The notes under the pieces: model-generated
The model's database searches: none
Seen by the model: the letters and a program-made list of their open reading frames with translations, nothing else
Told to the model about the DNA's origin: nothing
Origin: Deltaproteobacteria bacterium
GTDB lineage: Bacteria; Desulfobacterota; GWC2-55-46
Assembly: GCA_016177845.1 (NCBI GenBank)
Contig: JACOUO010000003.1
Coordinates: 1-64,000, forward strand
Length of the DNA: 64,000 bases
Direction: 5' to 3'
Position numbers and translations under genes: made by a program
In this document: positions 15,734 through 24,476 of the stretch, piece by piece
How positions within the stretch are numbered: position 1 is the first letter of the stretch
How the letters are laid out: each line of letters opens with the position of its first letter

Positions 15734-18112
15734 ATGGAAAACACAAGAGGCAGGAAAAGGCTTGCGGTAATAGGGGCAGGCATGGCAGCAAATGCCTGTG
15801 TGGAGGAGATATCAAGGCTTGCCCCCGACGGGTTTGAGATAACAGTCTTTGGGGCTGAAAAGCACCTTAACTACAACAGGGTCCTGCTTTCATATGTGCT
15901 AACCGGAGAGAAAAGCCTTGATGACATATCTTTGCACAAAAAGCAGTGGTACGAAGAGAGGGGCATAAATCTTCTTACAGGCTCAAGAGTAGCTGAGATA
16001 AGGAGAGGCAGAAAGGTCATAGTCACCGGGAACGGGCTTGAGGCAGACTATGATAAGCTCATCATCTCAACAGGGTCTGTCCCGTTTGTTCCGCCGATTA
16101 AGGGCGTGGATAAAAAGGGCGTTGTTTCATTCAGGGATATCGATGACTGCGAAAAGATAAAAAAAATGGCTGGCAAGGGCGCAAGGGCGGTCGTGCTCGG
16201 CGGAGGGCTTTTGGGGCTTGAGGCTGCCCACGGGCTTAAAAACCTCGGCATGGAAGTAACTGTCGTGCACCTGATGGACCGCCTCATGGAAAGACAGCTC
16301 GACATGGCGGCGGCTGATTTTTTAAAAGAAGATATAGAAAAGCTCGGCATTGAAGTGCTTACCGCTAAAAAGACGCAGGAGGTCGTAGGCAACGGAAAAA
16401 TAGAGGGGCTCAGGTTTGATGACGGCTCAACCATTGAGGCGAGTTTGCTTGTCCTGTCAGTCGGCATAAAGCCCAATATAGAGCTTGCGCGGTCCTCAGG
16501 CATCTACTGCGAGAGGGGCATAGTTGTAAGCGACACGATGCAGACCTATGACCCTGCGGTTTACGCGATAGGCGAATGCGTCCAGCACAGGGGGGCGACT
16601 TTCGGGCTTGTAGCACCTATATTTGAGCAGGCAAAGGTAGTAGCAAACCACTTGGCAGGAGACTCAAGGCTCACATTCAGGAACAGGCCTACCTCGGCAA
16701 GGCTTAAAGTGCCGGGAATTGAGCTATACTCCGCCGGAACGGTAGATAACGGCGCGGGGGTAGAGACCATAGAGTACCTTGATAAGGGGCTTAGGAGATA
16801 CAAAAAGCTCTTTCTTAAAGAGAACAGGATTTCAGGCATTATCATGTACGGAGATACGGGTGACGGGCCGCGGCTCTTCTCTCATCTTATCGAAGAGGAA
16901 GACATCTCCCATAAAAGGCACAGCCTGCTCTTTGGAGAGGCGCCCTCGGACGGCACATCCGTAAAGGCCATGCCTGATGATACGATTGTCTGCGGATGCA
17001 ACGGCGTCACCAAAAAGATGATAGTTGACGCTATTGAGAAAAAAGGGCTCTTTACAAGGGAAGATGTAAAGAGGGAGACAAAGGCAACAGGCTCATGCGG
17101 AGGCTGCTCAAACCTTGTTGACAGGATACTTGAGGCAACGCTCGGCGCAAATTTTCAGGGCTCGCCAAAGCCGGTCAATATCTGCGGCTGCACGAAATAC
17201 ACAAGGGACGATGTTTTAAAGAACATCAGGGAAAAAGGGCTGAAATCCGTAAAGGATGTAATGGAAACGCTTGGCTGGGAGACTGTGGGGTGCGACAAAT
17301 GCAGGCCCGCGCTCAATTACTATGTCTCGATGGTCTGGCCAAAGGACAGCGAGGATGACCTGACCTCAAGGCTTGTGAATGAAAGGGCGCACGCCAACAT
17401 ACAGAAGGACGGCACTTATTCCGTGGTGCCGAGGATGTTCGGCGGAGTTACCAACTCCGGGGAACTTAGGCGTATTGCGGACGCGGCTGATAAATACAAT
17501 GTCCCTCTTGTAAAACTTACGGGCGGGCAGAGGGTTGCCTTGATAGGAGTAAAGAAGGAGTCTCTTGCGGATATCTGGAGAGACCTTGAGATGCCTTCAG
17601 GCTATGCTTACGGAAAGGCTCTGCGCACTGTAAAGACCTGCGTGGGCTCTGCTTATTGCAGGTACGGCACTCAGGACTCACTGAGCCTTGGCATTGCGCT
17701 TGAGAACGTTTTAAACGGGCTCTGGATGCCTGCAAAGGTAAAGATAGGCGTCACAGGATGCCCGAGGAACTGCGCTGAATCTGATATAAAAGATTTCGGA
17801 GTAGTCGGGGTATCCGGGGGCTGGGAAGTGCATATAGGAGGTTGCGGGGGAATAGAGCTGAAAGGCACGGAGCGGCTCTGCATTGTAAAGACCGCTGAAA
17901 AGGTAATAAAGACTGCCTGCGCGTACCTGCAGTTCTACAGGGAGGACGCTCATTACGGGGAGAGGACATTTAAATGGGTGCAGAGGATCGGGCTCAATGA
18001 AATCAAAAAAAGGATTATCGAAGATATCGGGAGCAGGGATGCGCTTGTATCAAGATTGAAAGATGCCCTAAGCGCCTCTGTTGACCCGTGGAAAGAGCGG
18101 ATCGGCGCTTAA
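15734..18112 (+). CDS. nirB: Assimilatory-type nitrite reductase large subunit NirB
   Basis: NirB reduces nitrite to ammonium in the cytoplasm using NAD(P)H. The 792-residue protein shows an FAD/NAD oxidoreductase module with GAGMAAN near 14-20 and GGGLLGLE at 156-163. Next are two BFD-like [2Fe-2S] domains (C420, C422, C455, C458 and C484, C486, C520, C523), then the ferredoxin-like half domain. The sirohaem/[4Fe-4S] site is C636, C642, C676 and C680. All redox ligands are present. Slightly shorter than E. coli NirB. No nirD small-subunit gene follows. It lies behind the terminator/hairpin leader at 15629, and its 3' end overlaps the convergent gene at 18109 by 4 bp. Confidence 0.94.
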   Translation: MENTRGRKRLAVIGAGMAANACVEEISRLAPDGFEITVFGAEKHLNYNRVLLSYVLTGEKSLDDISLHKKQWYEERGINLLTGSRVAEIRRGRKVIVTGNGLEADYDKLIISTGSVPFVPPIKGVDKKGVVSFRDIDDCEKIKKMAGKGARAVVLGGGLLGLEAAHGLKNLGMEVTVVHLMDRLMERQLDMAAADFLKEDIEKLGIEVLTAKKTQEVVGNGKIEGLRFDDGSTIEASLLVLSVGIKPNIELARSSGIYCERGIVVSDTMQTYDPAVYAIGECVQHRGATFGLVAPIFEQAKVVANHLAGDSRLTFRNRPTSARLKVPGIELYSAGTVDNGAGVETIEYLDKGLRRYKKLFLKENRISGIIMYGDTGDGPRLFSHLIEEEDISHKRHSLLFGEAPSDGTSVKAMPDDTIVCGCNGVTKKMIVDAIEKKGLFTREDVKRETKATGSCGGCSNLVDRILEATLGANFQGSPKPVNICGCTKYTRDDVLKNIREKGLKSVKDVMETLGWETVGCDKCRPALNYYVSMVWPKDSEDDLTSRLVNERAHANIQKDGTYSVVPRMFGGVTNSGELRRIADAADKYNVPLVKLTGGQRVALIGVKKESLADIWRDLEMPSGYAYGKALRTVKTCVGSAYCRYGTQDSLSLGIALENVLNGLWMPAKVKIGVTGCPRNCAESDIKDFGVVGVSGGWEVHIGGCGGIELKGTERLCIVKTAEKVIKTACAYLQFYREDAHYGERTFKWVQRIGLNEIKKRIIEDIGSRDALVSRLKDALSASVDPWKERIGA

Positions 18113-18534
18113 TCCTTCAAGGCCTCATCGATAATGGAACTGATGGAGGCTATATCGCACGGTTTCAGGAGTACGCCCCTGAAACCGTGGCGTTTATAAT
18201 CCTGAACTATCGGGTCGTCAGGGTATCCGCTCGATACAATAGCCTTTACCTGAGGGTCTATCTCAAGGAGCGTATCAATGGTTGCCTTTCCTCCTATCCC
18301 TTTGGGGACCGAGAGGTCGAGTATGACAGCGTCAAAGGGCTCGCCTGCTATGATAGCCTCTCTGTAAAGCCTGACCGCTTCAGTTCCGTCAGCCGCTGAG
18401 CAGGCTGAAAAACCGTTGCCGATAAGCACCTCAGAGATCAAATCCCTGATGACCTCTTCATCATCCATGATTAAAATCTTATGCCTTGTAGAATCTGTCC
18501 CGGTTAACCTGTCAATTGCGCATAAATGTTTCAT
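18109..18534 (-). CDS. Single-domain response regulator (receiver protein)
   Basis: This 141-residue protein is only a receiver domain preceded by about 18 extra residues. The acidic pair D24-D25, phospho-acceptor D73 and the conserved lysine in LLKPCD are present. The SSGYPDDPIVQDYKRHGFRGVLLKP stretch is typical of receivers found at the end of hybrid sensor kinases, so it may be a detached phosphorelay module. There is no output domain. Its stop region overlaps the nirB stop by 4 bp (tail to tail). The partner kinase is unknown. Confidence 0.88.
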   Translation of the reverse strand: MKHLCAIDRLTGTDSTRHKILIMDDEEVIRDLISEVLIGNGFSACSAADGTEAVRLYREAIIAGEPFDAVILDLSVPKGIGGKATIDTLLEIDPQVKAIVSSGYPDDPIVQDYKRHGFRGVLLKPCDIASISSIIDEALKD

Positions 18535-18589
18535 ATGCCCCTATTATAGGTGAGCGGCGGGATTATTTATACTCTACTTACGGACAGTA

Positions 18590-19213
18590 TCAGATGTGAC
18601 GGATTATTGAAGCGGTCTTTGCCTTAGGGTCGGCATTTGTAAGTATGTCGGATATGATGGCAACAGAGTCAGCCCCTGCCAGAAGAACTTCTTTCATGTT
18701 GCCTTCTGTTATGCCGCCGATTGCGGCAATGGGAAGGGTTACGGCCTTTCTTATCTCTTTAAGGTATTCTATCCCCCTTGGGGTTTGGGCGTCTTTCTTT
18801 GTCTTTGTGGCAAATATCGGGCCGAAGGAGATATAGTCTGCGCCCTGCGCCTCGGCCTCCGTAGCCTCTTTGGGGTCGTGGGTCGAAATCCCTATAATCT
18901 TATTTCCAAGGAGCTTTCTTGCCTCGGTAACAGGTATGTCGTCCTGTCCCAGATGCACGCCGTCAGCCCCTGAGAGCATCGCGATATCTATCCTGTCATT
19001 CATTATAAAAATAGCATTGTACTTTTGTGCCGCGGTTTTCAAAAACATTGCGGCCTCAAGCATGTCGTTTGAGCCGAAGTCCTTTGCCCTGAGCTGTATT
19101 ATCTTTGCCCCGCCTTCAAGTATTTTTACAGCGGCCTTCTCCATATCACCGATTTTGAGGTAAGAGGAATCTATGATGGCATAAAGCCCTTCTATGCTTT
19201 TTCCGGCGCCCAT
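18590..19213 (-). CDS. thiE: Thiamine-phosphate synthase ThiE
   Basis: ThiE joins the pyrimidine (HMP-PP) and thiazole phosphates to make thiamine monophosphate, the substrate of ThiL (338). This 207-residue TIM barrel shows QLRAKD (pyrophosphate site, about 41-46), the MNDRID motif, DGVHLGQDD and SFGPIF, and AIGGI near the C-terminus. Length is normal. Oddly, it sits 3 bp downstream of the NtrC-like regulator and is probably translated from the same message as ntrBC. Confidence 0.95.
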   Translation of the reverse strand: MGAGKSIEGLYAIIDSSYLKIGDMEKAAVKILEGGAKIIQLRAKDFGSNDMLEAAMFLKTAAQKYNAIFIMNDRIDIAMLSGADGVHLGQDDIPVTEARKLLGNKIIGISTHDPKEATEAEAQGADYISFGPIFATKTKKDAQTPRGIEYLKEIRKAVTLPIAAIGGITEGNMKEVLLAGADSVAIISDILTNADPKAKTASIIRHI

Positions 19214-19216
19214 CTC

Positions 19217-20647
19217 TTAATCCTTGATTTTGCCGATATTGATACTCAGGTCTTTTATCTTTTTTCTTAAAGTGTTCCTGTTTATGCCGAGCATGTCAGC
19301 TGCCTGCACCTGATTGCCCCTTGTCTTTTCGAGCACAAGTTTTATCAGAGGCCTTTCCATAAACGGCATGAGGAAGTCATAAAGCTCTTCCTTACCGCCG
19401 TTGTCGGTCTTATCTATGAAAGGCTTTATCCTTGCGGATATAAGGTCCTCAAGCGATTCCTTCCTGTGCCTTCCCTGCGGAAGATTGAGGTCCTCAGGGG
19501 TCAGCACGATGTTCTGTGAAAGCAGTATTGCCCTTCTGATTATGTTCTCAAGCTCCCTTACATTGCCGGGCCATTGGTAATGCTCAAGGGCATCTATTGC
19601 CTTAGGCGATAAGCTCTTTGGCTCTGTCCTGAACTCCTGCCTGAACTTTTCAAGGAAGTATTCCGATAAAAGGTGTATGTCACCTTTTCTGTCGCGCAGG
19701 GGGGGCAGGTTCAGCGTTACCCCGTTAAGCCTGAACAAAAGGTCTTCCCTGAATTTTTTTTCCAAGACTAATTTATCAAGATCATGGTTAGTGGCGGCTA
19801 CAATCCTGACATCTACCTTGACAGGCTCCCTTCCGCCTACTTTGTAGAATTCCTTTTCCTGTATTGCCCTAAGCAGCCTTGCCTGAAGCTCAAGCGACAT
19901 ATCACCGACTTCATCAAGGAAGAGGGTGCCGCCGTCGGCAAGCTCGAATTTTCCCTTTTTGCCTTCGGTCGCCCCGGTGAATGCGCCTTTCTCAAATCCG
20001 AAAAGCTCGCTCTCCATCAGGTCTTTGGGTACTGCCGCTGAGTTTACGGCTATGAACGGCCCCTCACTCCTAAGGCTATTCATGTGTATGAGTTTGGCGA
20101 GAAGCTCCTTGCCTGTGCCGCTCTCGCCGAGGATGAGGACAGTTACATCTTTTTGAGCAATTTTACCGACAGTTTTGAATACTTCCTGCACTGTCCTGCT
20201 CTTTCCGATAAAGGCCGTGTGGTGCGCCAGTTCTTCCTTAAGCCGCTCCGATAAGCTCGTAAGCCGTGCCCTTAATTTTATGTTCTCTAAAGCCCTGTCG
20301 ATTATTATTTCAAGCTCGCCAAGGTCAAAAGGCTTGGTGATGTAGTCAAACGCACCGAGCTTCATTGCCTCAAGCGTGTTGCTCATCGTGGATTCTGCAG
20401 TCATTATGATTACGGAGGCGTTAATGCCTTCTTCTCTCGCTGATTTGAATACTTCAAGCCCGTCTTTGCCCGGCATATTTATATCGAGCAGGGCAAGGGA
20501 AAAATCACCTGATTTAAGCAGGCTCTGCGCTTCAAAGCCGTCCTTTGCCTTTACTGCCTGAAGTTTTTTATCGTTCATGAACTGCTCAAGCACCCAGAGT
20601 ATGCTTTCGTCATCATCGGCTATCAGTACCTTTACCGTGCTCATCAC
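19217..20647 (-). CDS. NtrC-family sigma-54-dependent response regulator
   Basis: The 476-residue activator has a receiver domain (phospho-acceptor D55), an AAA+ domain (Walker A GESGTGKE at 174-181, sigma-54 contact loop GAFTGA at 221-226) and a C-terminal Fis-type helix-turn-helix (QAADMLGINRNTLRKKIKDL). It therefore activates RpoN promoters, and the one at 11419 is an obvious candidate. The gene overlaps the kinase gene 20644 by 4 bp (ATGA-type coupling), as in glnL-glnG. Synteny with nitrogen genes supports an NtrC role, but other NtrC-family members would look the same. Confidence 0.92.
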   Translation of the reverse strand: MMSTVKVLIADDDESILWVLEQFMNDKKLQAVKAKDGFEAQSLLKSGDFSLALLDINMPGKDGLEVFKSAREEGINASVIIMTAESTMSNTLEAMKLGAFDYITKPFDLGELEIIIDRALENIKLRARLTSLSERLKEELAHHTAFIGKSRTVQEVFKTVGKIAQKDVTVLILGESGTGKELLAKLIHMNSLRSEGPFIAVNSAAVPKDLMESELFGFEKGAFTGATEGKKGKFELADGGTLFLDEVGDMSLELQARLLRAIQEKEFYKVGGREPVKVDVRIVAATNHDLDKLVLEKKFREDLLFRLNGVTLNLPPLRDRKGDIHLLSEYFLEKFRQEFRTEPKSLSPKAIDALEHYQWPGNVRELENIIRRAILLSQNIVLTPEDLNLPQGRHRKESLEDLISARIKPFIDKTDNGGKEELYDFLMPFMERPLIKLVLEKTRGNQVQAADMLGINRNTLRKKIKDLSINIGKIKD

Positions 20648-21723
20648 TGATTTTTTTCCCTTTCAGCTATCGGAAGCGAAATAACGACAGTAGTGCCGTG
20701 GCCGGGCTCTGAATCTATCTTCAGAAGCCCTCCGTGCTCTTTTATTATCTTAAGCGATATTGCCATCCCAAGCCCGCTTCCCTTGGGCTTTGTGGTAAAG
20801 AACGGGGTAAATATTTTTTCCAGATTTTCAGGTTTTATCCCGCACCCGTTGTCTTTTATCTCTATGGCCGCCATCTTGCCGCCTGATGAGCCTTCTTCCA
20901 CAAGATGGAAGTCAGTTATCATCCTTGTGGTAATGCGGATATTCCCTGTAGTTTGAATCGCCTCTTTGGCGTTTTTCACAAGATTTAAAAATACCTGTGT
21001 AAGCTGCCCCTCATCCCCTGAAACAGGCGGGATACTCGGGTCATAGCTCTTTATGAATGTGGCTGGGGCGAGCCCTTCCTGAAGCAGGAGCAGGACTGAA
21101 TCGAGCACCATGTGGATATTCACATCTTTTTTATTGAGCTTTGCCGGACGGGCAAAATCAAGCATGTCGTTGAGGATGAGATTGAGCCTGTCAGCCTCTT
21201 TCATTATGACATTGGTGTACTCGTTGAGCTTCTCGTCCTTTACCCGCTTTGACAGGAGCTGGGCAGCCCCTCTTATGCCGCTTAAAGGGTTTTTTATCTC
21301 ATGTGCGAGGTTTGCCGCGAATGTGCCGATGTAGGCGAGCCGTTCTTTTCTGAGAGAGCCTGCCTCAAGGGATTTTATCCCTGAGAGGTCTTTTATAAGC
21401 GCGACCGCGCCGTTGAGGTTGCCGTTGATATCGAATATCTGGCTTGTCGTTATTCCTACGGGAAGGGGCGCGCCTGAGAACCTCCTGTGGAGTTTCTCCT
21501 CGTACTCGGCAAAGAGCCGCCCTTCGCTGAGGGTCTTCTCCAGCATCTCAACGAGCCTTGAGTCCCGCCTGAAGGCCTCCTTAAGGGGCTTGCCTATCAC
21601 GACAGACCTTGAAGTCTCTGTGATCTTTTCAGCGGACTGGTTGAAGACCTTTACCTTCATCTCAAGGTCGATTGCTATGACCCCTTCGGCAAGGTTCTCC
21701 AGTATGTCTTCATATGAGAACAT
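20644..21723 (-). CDS. NtrB-like PAS sensor histidine kinase
   Basis: The ATG at 21723 (MFSYEDILENLAEG) is chosen as start, giving 359 residues. A longer frame to 21816 adds 31 residues without similarity. The order is an N-terminal PAS domain (about 1-115), HisKA with phospho-accepting His in NLAHEIKNPLSG, and a HATPase_c domain with N, G1 (DNGCGI) and G2 (GSGLGMAI) boxes. It has no membrane segment, so it is cytoplasmic like NtrB. It is translationally coupled to the regulator at 19217. A PII protein (13930) could control it as in the enteric system, but that is inference. Confidence 0.92.
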   Translation of the reverse strand: MFSYEDILENLAEGVIAIDLEMKVKVFNQSAEKITETSRSVVIGKPLKEAFRRDSRLVEMLEKTLSEGRLFAEYEEKLHRRFSGAPLPVGITTSQIFDINGNLNGAVALIKDLSGIKSLEAGSLRKERLAYIGTFAANLAHEIKNPLSGIRGAAQLLSKRVKDEKLNEYTNVIMKEADRLNLILNDMLDFARPAKLNKKDVNIHMVLDSVLLLLQEGLAPATFIKSYDPSIPPVSGDEGQLTQVFLNLVKNAKEAIQTTGNIRITTRMITDFHLVEEGSSGGKMAAIEIKDNGCGIKPENLEKIFTPFFTTKPKGSGLGMAISLKIIKEHGGLLKIDSEPGHGTTVVISLPIAEREKNQ

Positions 21724-21748
21724 GGTTTTTTTTGTGATGGGATTAATC

Positions 21749-21765
21749 TGCCTAAATATTAGGCA
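21749..21765. promoter_or_regulatory. Perfect inverted repeat upstream of the ntrBC-like operon
   Basis: TGCCTAA-ATA-TTAGGCA is a perfect 7-bp palindrome, 25 bp before the kinase start. Its size and position fit a dimeric repressor or activator site, or a hairpin in the message leader. No matching protein is known. Confidence 0.4.
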
Positions 21766-21921
21766 TAATAACAGCCTTCTCCCTGAATGGCAATAGAAAT
21801 AAAGTGCCTGAAACATTTGTTTCCATTGAAAATTTAAGCAGATTGCTATTTTAGATTTTTCTGTTGCTTATATGCACATAAGAAGTAAAATGTTATTTGC
21901 CGACATTTTGCGGATATAATT

Positions 21922-22695
21922 ATGATAGAAAACGAATTGATGTATAAACGCCTGAGGGGCTTTATCGACAGGGGCATTATCAGTAAGACCGATAAGACCC
22001 TTGTTGTCTGCGGCTGGGAATTTGACCAGCAGGCGCTCGATAGTCTCGGGTTCACCGACTTTGTCATTACTTCAATGGCGCCCTCAGGAACGCCGAAAAT
22101 AAAGAATTACAGGACAGAGGATGTAGAGCGCCTGAGTTTTGCCGATAATTCATTTGATAATGTGATAGTCCATGCTGGTCTGCATCACTGCTATTCTCCG
22201 CATAAGGCAGTCTGCGAGATGTACAGGGTAGCTAAAAAGAATGTGATTATCTTTGAGGCTCAGGATTCATTCACCTTAAGGCTTTTCTCAAGGCTTGGGC
22301 TTGCTCTCGACTATGAAGTGGATGCGGTAATACAGAGCAATAATACAAGCGGAGGGGTAAATAATCTCCCGATACCGAATTACATCTACAGGTGGACAAA
22401 GAGGGAGATAGAAAAGCTTGTCCGTTCCTTTGACCCCGTAGGAGAGCCTGAAATAGCGGTTGTAAGCGAATTCTACTGCAACCCCTGCCACATGGAAGGC
22501 TTTTTGAAAGAGCATATAATCTCAAAGATGCTCGGCAAGACTGCCATGCTCGGACTGATAAAAATATCTACCGCCCTGTTGAATCTTTTTTTAAGGAGCC
22601 AGGGCAACTGCTTTACCGTCCTCGTAAGGAAGGACAGCCAGAGGCTTCACAGGTGGATGAAAAAGACTGATAAAGGCTATGAGTTTACCGGGTAA
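21922..22695 (+). CDS. SAM-dependent methyltransferase (class I, type 11)
   Basis: This 257-residue protein has a Rossmann-type core. TLVVCGWEFDQQALDSLG takes the place of the usual glycine-rich SAM loop, followed by VERLSFADNSFDNVIVHAGLHHC, the typical type-11 motif 2/3, and VAKKNVIIFEA. The first 20 residues form an amphipathic lead-in. The substrate is unknown; relatives often act in cell-surface glycan or lipid modification. A basic segment near residues 205-235 may touch a membrane. It is followed 26 bp later by a NUDIX gene. Confidence 0.85.
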   Translation: MIENELMYKRLRGFIDRGIISKTDKTLVVCGWEFDQQALDSLGFTDFVITSMAPSGTPKIKNYRTEDVERLSFADNSFDNVIVHAGLHHCYSPHKAVCEMYRVAKKNVIIFEAQDSFTLRLFSRLGLALDYEVDAVIQSNNTSGGVNNLPIPNYIYRWTKREIEKLVRSFDPVGEPEIAVVSEFYCNPCHMEGFLKEHIISKMLGKTAMLGLIKISTALLNLFLRSQGNCFTVLVRKDSQRLHRWMKKTDKGYEFTG

Positions 22696-22721
22696 GCCCT
22701 TTAAACAGGAGCAGAAAACAG

Positions 22722-23123
22722 ATGATAAGAGAGATGGCCGCGGGCCTTATTATAAAAGATAAAAAAATACTCCTTGTGCATAATGCCAAGCACGGATTGA
22801 GAATCGAGCCTCCGGGTGGAAAGAAGAATGAGGATGAGGGCTGGCTGGAAGCAGTCATCAGGGAGGTCTATGAAGAGCTTGCGATAAAGGTCTCTCCCTC
22901 AAGGCTTTTCGGAGAGTATGAGACGCATTCGCCTGAAGGGGAGTTTATCGTAAGGATGTATTTCTGCGATATAAAGGAAGGTGAGCCGAAGATAATCGAG
23001 CCTGAAAAAATACCTTCATTCGGATGGTATTCATTCGATGAGCTTGAAGGCCTGAAAGATGACGGTACGCTTGTGCCTAACATGGTCAGCGCGCTTCCAA
23101 GGCTTGAGAAGTATATGGTCTAA
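22722..23123 (+). CDS. NUDIX hydrolase
   Basis: This 133-residue protein has a complete NUDIX box, GGKKNEDEGWLEAVIREVYE followed by ELAI (pattern G-x5-E-x7-REUxEExGU). It hydrolyses a nucleoside diphosphate linked to some other group, and the metal-binding EVYEEL glutamates are intact. It overlaps the convergent gene at 23120 by 4 bp. The substrate cannot be predicted; small single-domain members include MutT-like sanitation enzymes. Confidence 0.9.
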   Translation: MIREMAAGLIIKDKKILLVHNAKHGLRIEPPGGKKNEDEGWLEAVIREVYEELAIKVSPSRLFGEYETHSPEGEFIVRMYFCDIKEGEPKIIEPEKIPSFGWYSFDELEGLKDDGTLVPNMVSALPRLEKYMV

Positions 23124-23560
23124 GGCCTCAGCCCGTCTGCTGCGCCCCTGTTCATCTCAAAGCTGTTGCGGGCCGCGCGGCCCTCAGTAGAACTCCTGTT
23201 TCTCTTTTCTCTGATATTGGCGCGCATTGAATTTGCCGCAGTGTTTTTAGCCTCGCTCGGGGATTTACCTCTTGCCAATTCCCTGTTCATTACCCGCATC
23301 GCTTCCTTAAGGCATTCATTCCTGCAGTTATTGTCTATCGACTCACGGATAATTTCCTTAACAGGCCCGCTGCCTGCGGAACGGTTTTTGTATTCCTTAA
23401 GGAGAGGGCTTATTAGCTCAATTTCGCTGACAGTGAGGCGTTGTTGCTGTATTTCCTTTTTGAGTTCGAAATAACCGTTTTCTTCCGCAGCCCTTGCGGC
23501 TGCGGAAGAAAACAGGCTGATAGCTATCAGCGCTGCGGAAGCGCTCAAAAACCTTTTCAT
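23120..23560 (-). CDS. Exported two-cysteine helical protein, paralogue of 23579
   Basis: This unrecognised 146-residue protein has a signal peptide (MKRFLSASAALIAISLFSSAAARA). The mature part is helical and charged. It contains NNCRNECLKEAMRVMNREL followed by GKSPSEAKNTAANSMRANI. The neighbouring 23579 protein has the same pattern (NNCTGDCLKQAFAGMNTAM, then GISNNEAQNIVAESLREQV), so the two are tandem duplicates. Two conserved cysteines three residues apart suggest a disulphide or haem/metal link in the periplasm. Function unknown. Confidence 0.7.
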   Translation of the reverse strand: MKRFLSASAALIAISLFSSAAARAAEENGYFELKKEIQQQRLTVSEIELISPLLKEYKNRSAGSGPVKEIIRESIDNNCRNECLKEAMRVMNRELARGKSPSEAKNTAANSMRANIREKRNRSSTEGRAARNSFEMNRGAADGLRP

Positions 23561-23578
23561 CAGGGTCTCCTGATAATA

Positions 23579-24142
23579 TTAGTAGCCGCCGCGTCCGCCG
23601 GTCGGGCTGCCACCGGGGCTGGATGCTCCACCTCCACCGGGTGTGCTGCGCTGTGAATCGCTCATTCCGGGCGCTGTGCCGCCGGTCTGCTGCCTTTCCT
23701 GTATCTTATTCTCTACGCTGGCCTTTAAATTCTTTGCCATATCTTCCTCGCTTACCTGTCCGGGCCCGCGCTGGCGTACCTGTTCCCTGAGGCTTTCAGC
23801 TACGATGTTCTGCGCCTCGTTATTTGAAATGCCTTTGTTCATGGCGGTATTCATTCCCGCGAATGCCTGCTTCAGGCAATCCCCCGTGCAGTTATTGGAG
23901 AGGCTTGAGCTTACAAGCTCCTTTGCCTGATTGGGGTCCCCGTTATTCTGAACATAATTCTTAAGCTCGGAGTCTATTGCGCTGAGGTCTTTATCAGAGA
24001 TGCCTGTGTCCTTCTTGAGCTGCTGTTTGATTGAGCTCGTGTCAGCCTTTTTTGCGTCGTCCGCCGCGCTTGAAAGCGCAGGGAAGACAAGTGAAAGGGT
24101 TAATACAAAGATTGAGCCGTAAGTCTTGAAGTGTCTTTTCAT
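23579..24142 (-). CDS. Exported two-cysteine protein with Gly/Ser/Pro-rich tail, paralogue of 23120
   Basis: This unrecognised 187-residue protein has a signal peptide (MKRHFKTYGSIFVLTLSLVFPALSSAA). After it come a helical region (about 30-75), the conserved NNC-x3-C-LK pair (about residues 87-93) shared with 23120, and a C-terminal tail of about 35 residues rich in Gly, Ser and Pro ending GGRGGY. The gene lies 18 bp upstream of its paralogue, probably one operon. A leader of about 200 bases with several inverted repeats precedes it (24143-24312). Confidence 0.7.
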   Translation of the reverse strand: MKRHFKTYGSIFVLTLSLVFPALSSAADDAKKADTSSIKQQLKKDTGISDKDLSAIDSELKNYVQNNGDPNQAKELVSSSLSNNCTGDCLKQAFAGMNTAMNKGISNNEAQNIVAESLREQVRQRGPGQVSEEDMAKNLKASVENKIQERQQTGGTAPGMSDSQRSTPGGGGASSPGGSPTGGRGGY

Positions 24143-24312
24143 TCCGTCCCTCCTTATTGGTTGATGTTTCGAGAGCAGCCTTCGAGACGCCAGCTTTATT
24201 GCTTGCCGTGCCTGCTCCCTGTAATGGAGGAGGATAAAAACGAGGGGTCTCCATTACAAAGTGGTTTATAATCCCTGTTCTGTTTACTCCGTGGCTCCTT
24301 AAAAAAACGGAG
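24143..24312 (-). promoter_or_regulatory. Structured leader of the two-cysteine protein genes
   Basis: On the minus strand, three inverted repeats precede the start at 24142: CTCCGT/ACGGAG (24287-24292 with 24307-24312), TAATGGAG/CTCCATTA (24222-24229 with 24249-24256) and, closer to the gene, GAGCAG/CTGCTC. No known riboswitch consensus was recognised. It could be a structured 5' UTR or chance palindromes. Confidence 0.35.
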
Positions 24313-24428
24313 AAAAGGGTTTTTTGTAAGGCCCCCCTTTTTATGTATGTTTGGAGTTTTGTTCAGAGATATTAAATCTAAGTATAGCAGAGAAAATTTT
24401 TTGGGTAACAAGACAGGGCATGAAATTT

Positions 24429-24457
24429 AAAAAGGCCCCCGGAAAGGAGGCCTTTTT
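24429..24457. terminator. Bidirectional intrinsic terminator
   Basis: AAAAAGGCC (24429-24437) pairs with GGCCTTTTT (24449-24457), giving a T-run on either strand. It would end the minus-strand gene at 24477. Confidence 0.75.
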
Positions 24458-24476
24458 GTGTAGATAAATAAAAAAA

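Noticed and set aside
24143-24312. Cyclic-di-GMP (GEMM) riboswitch before 23579
   Set aside because: The leader is structured, but the conserved GEMM core sequences are not present.
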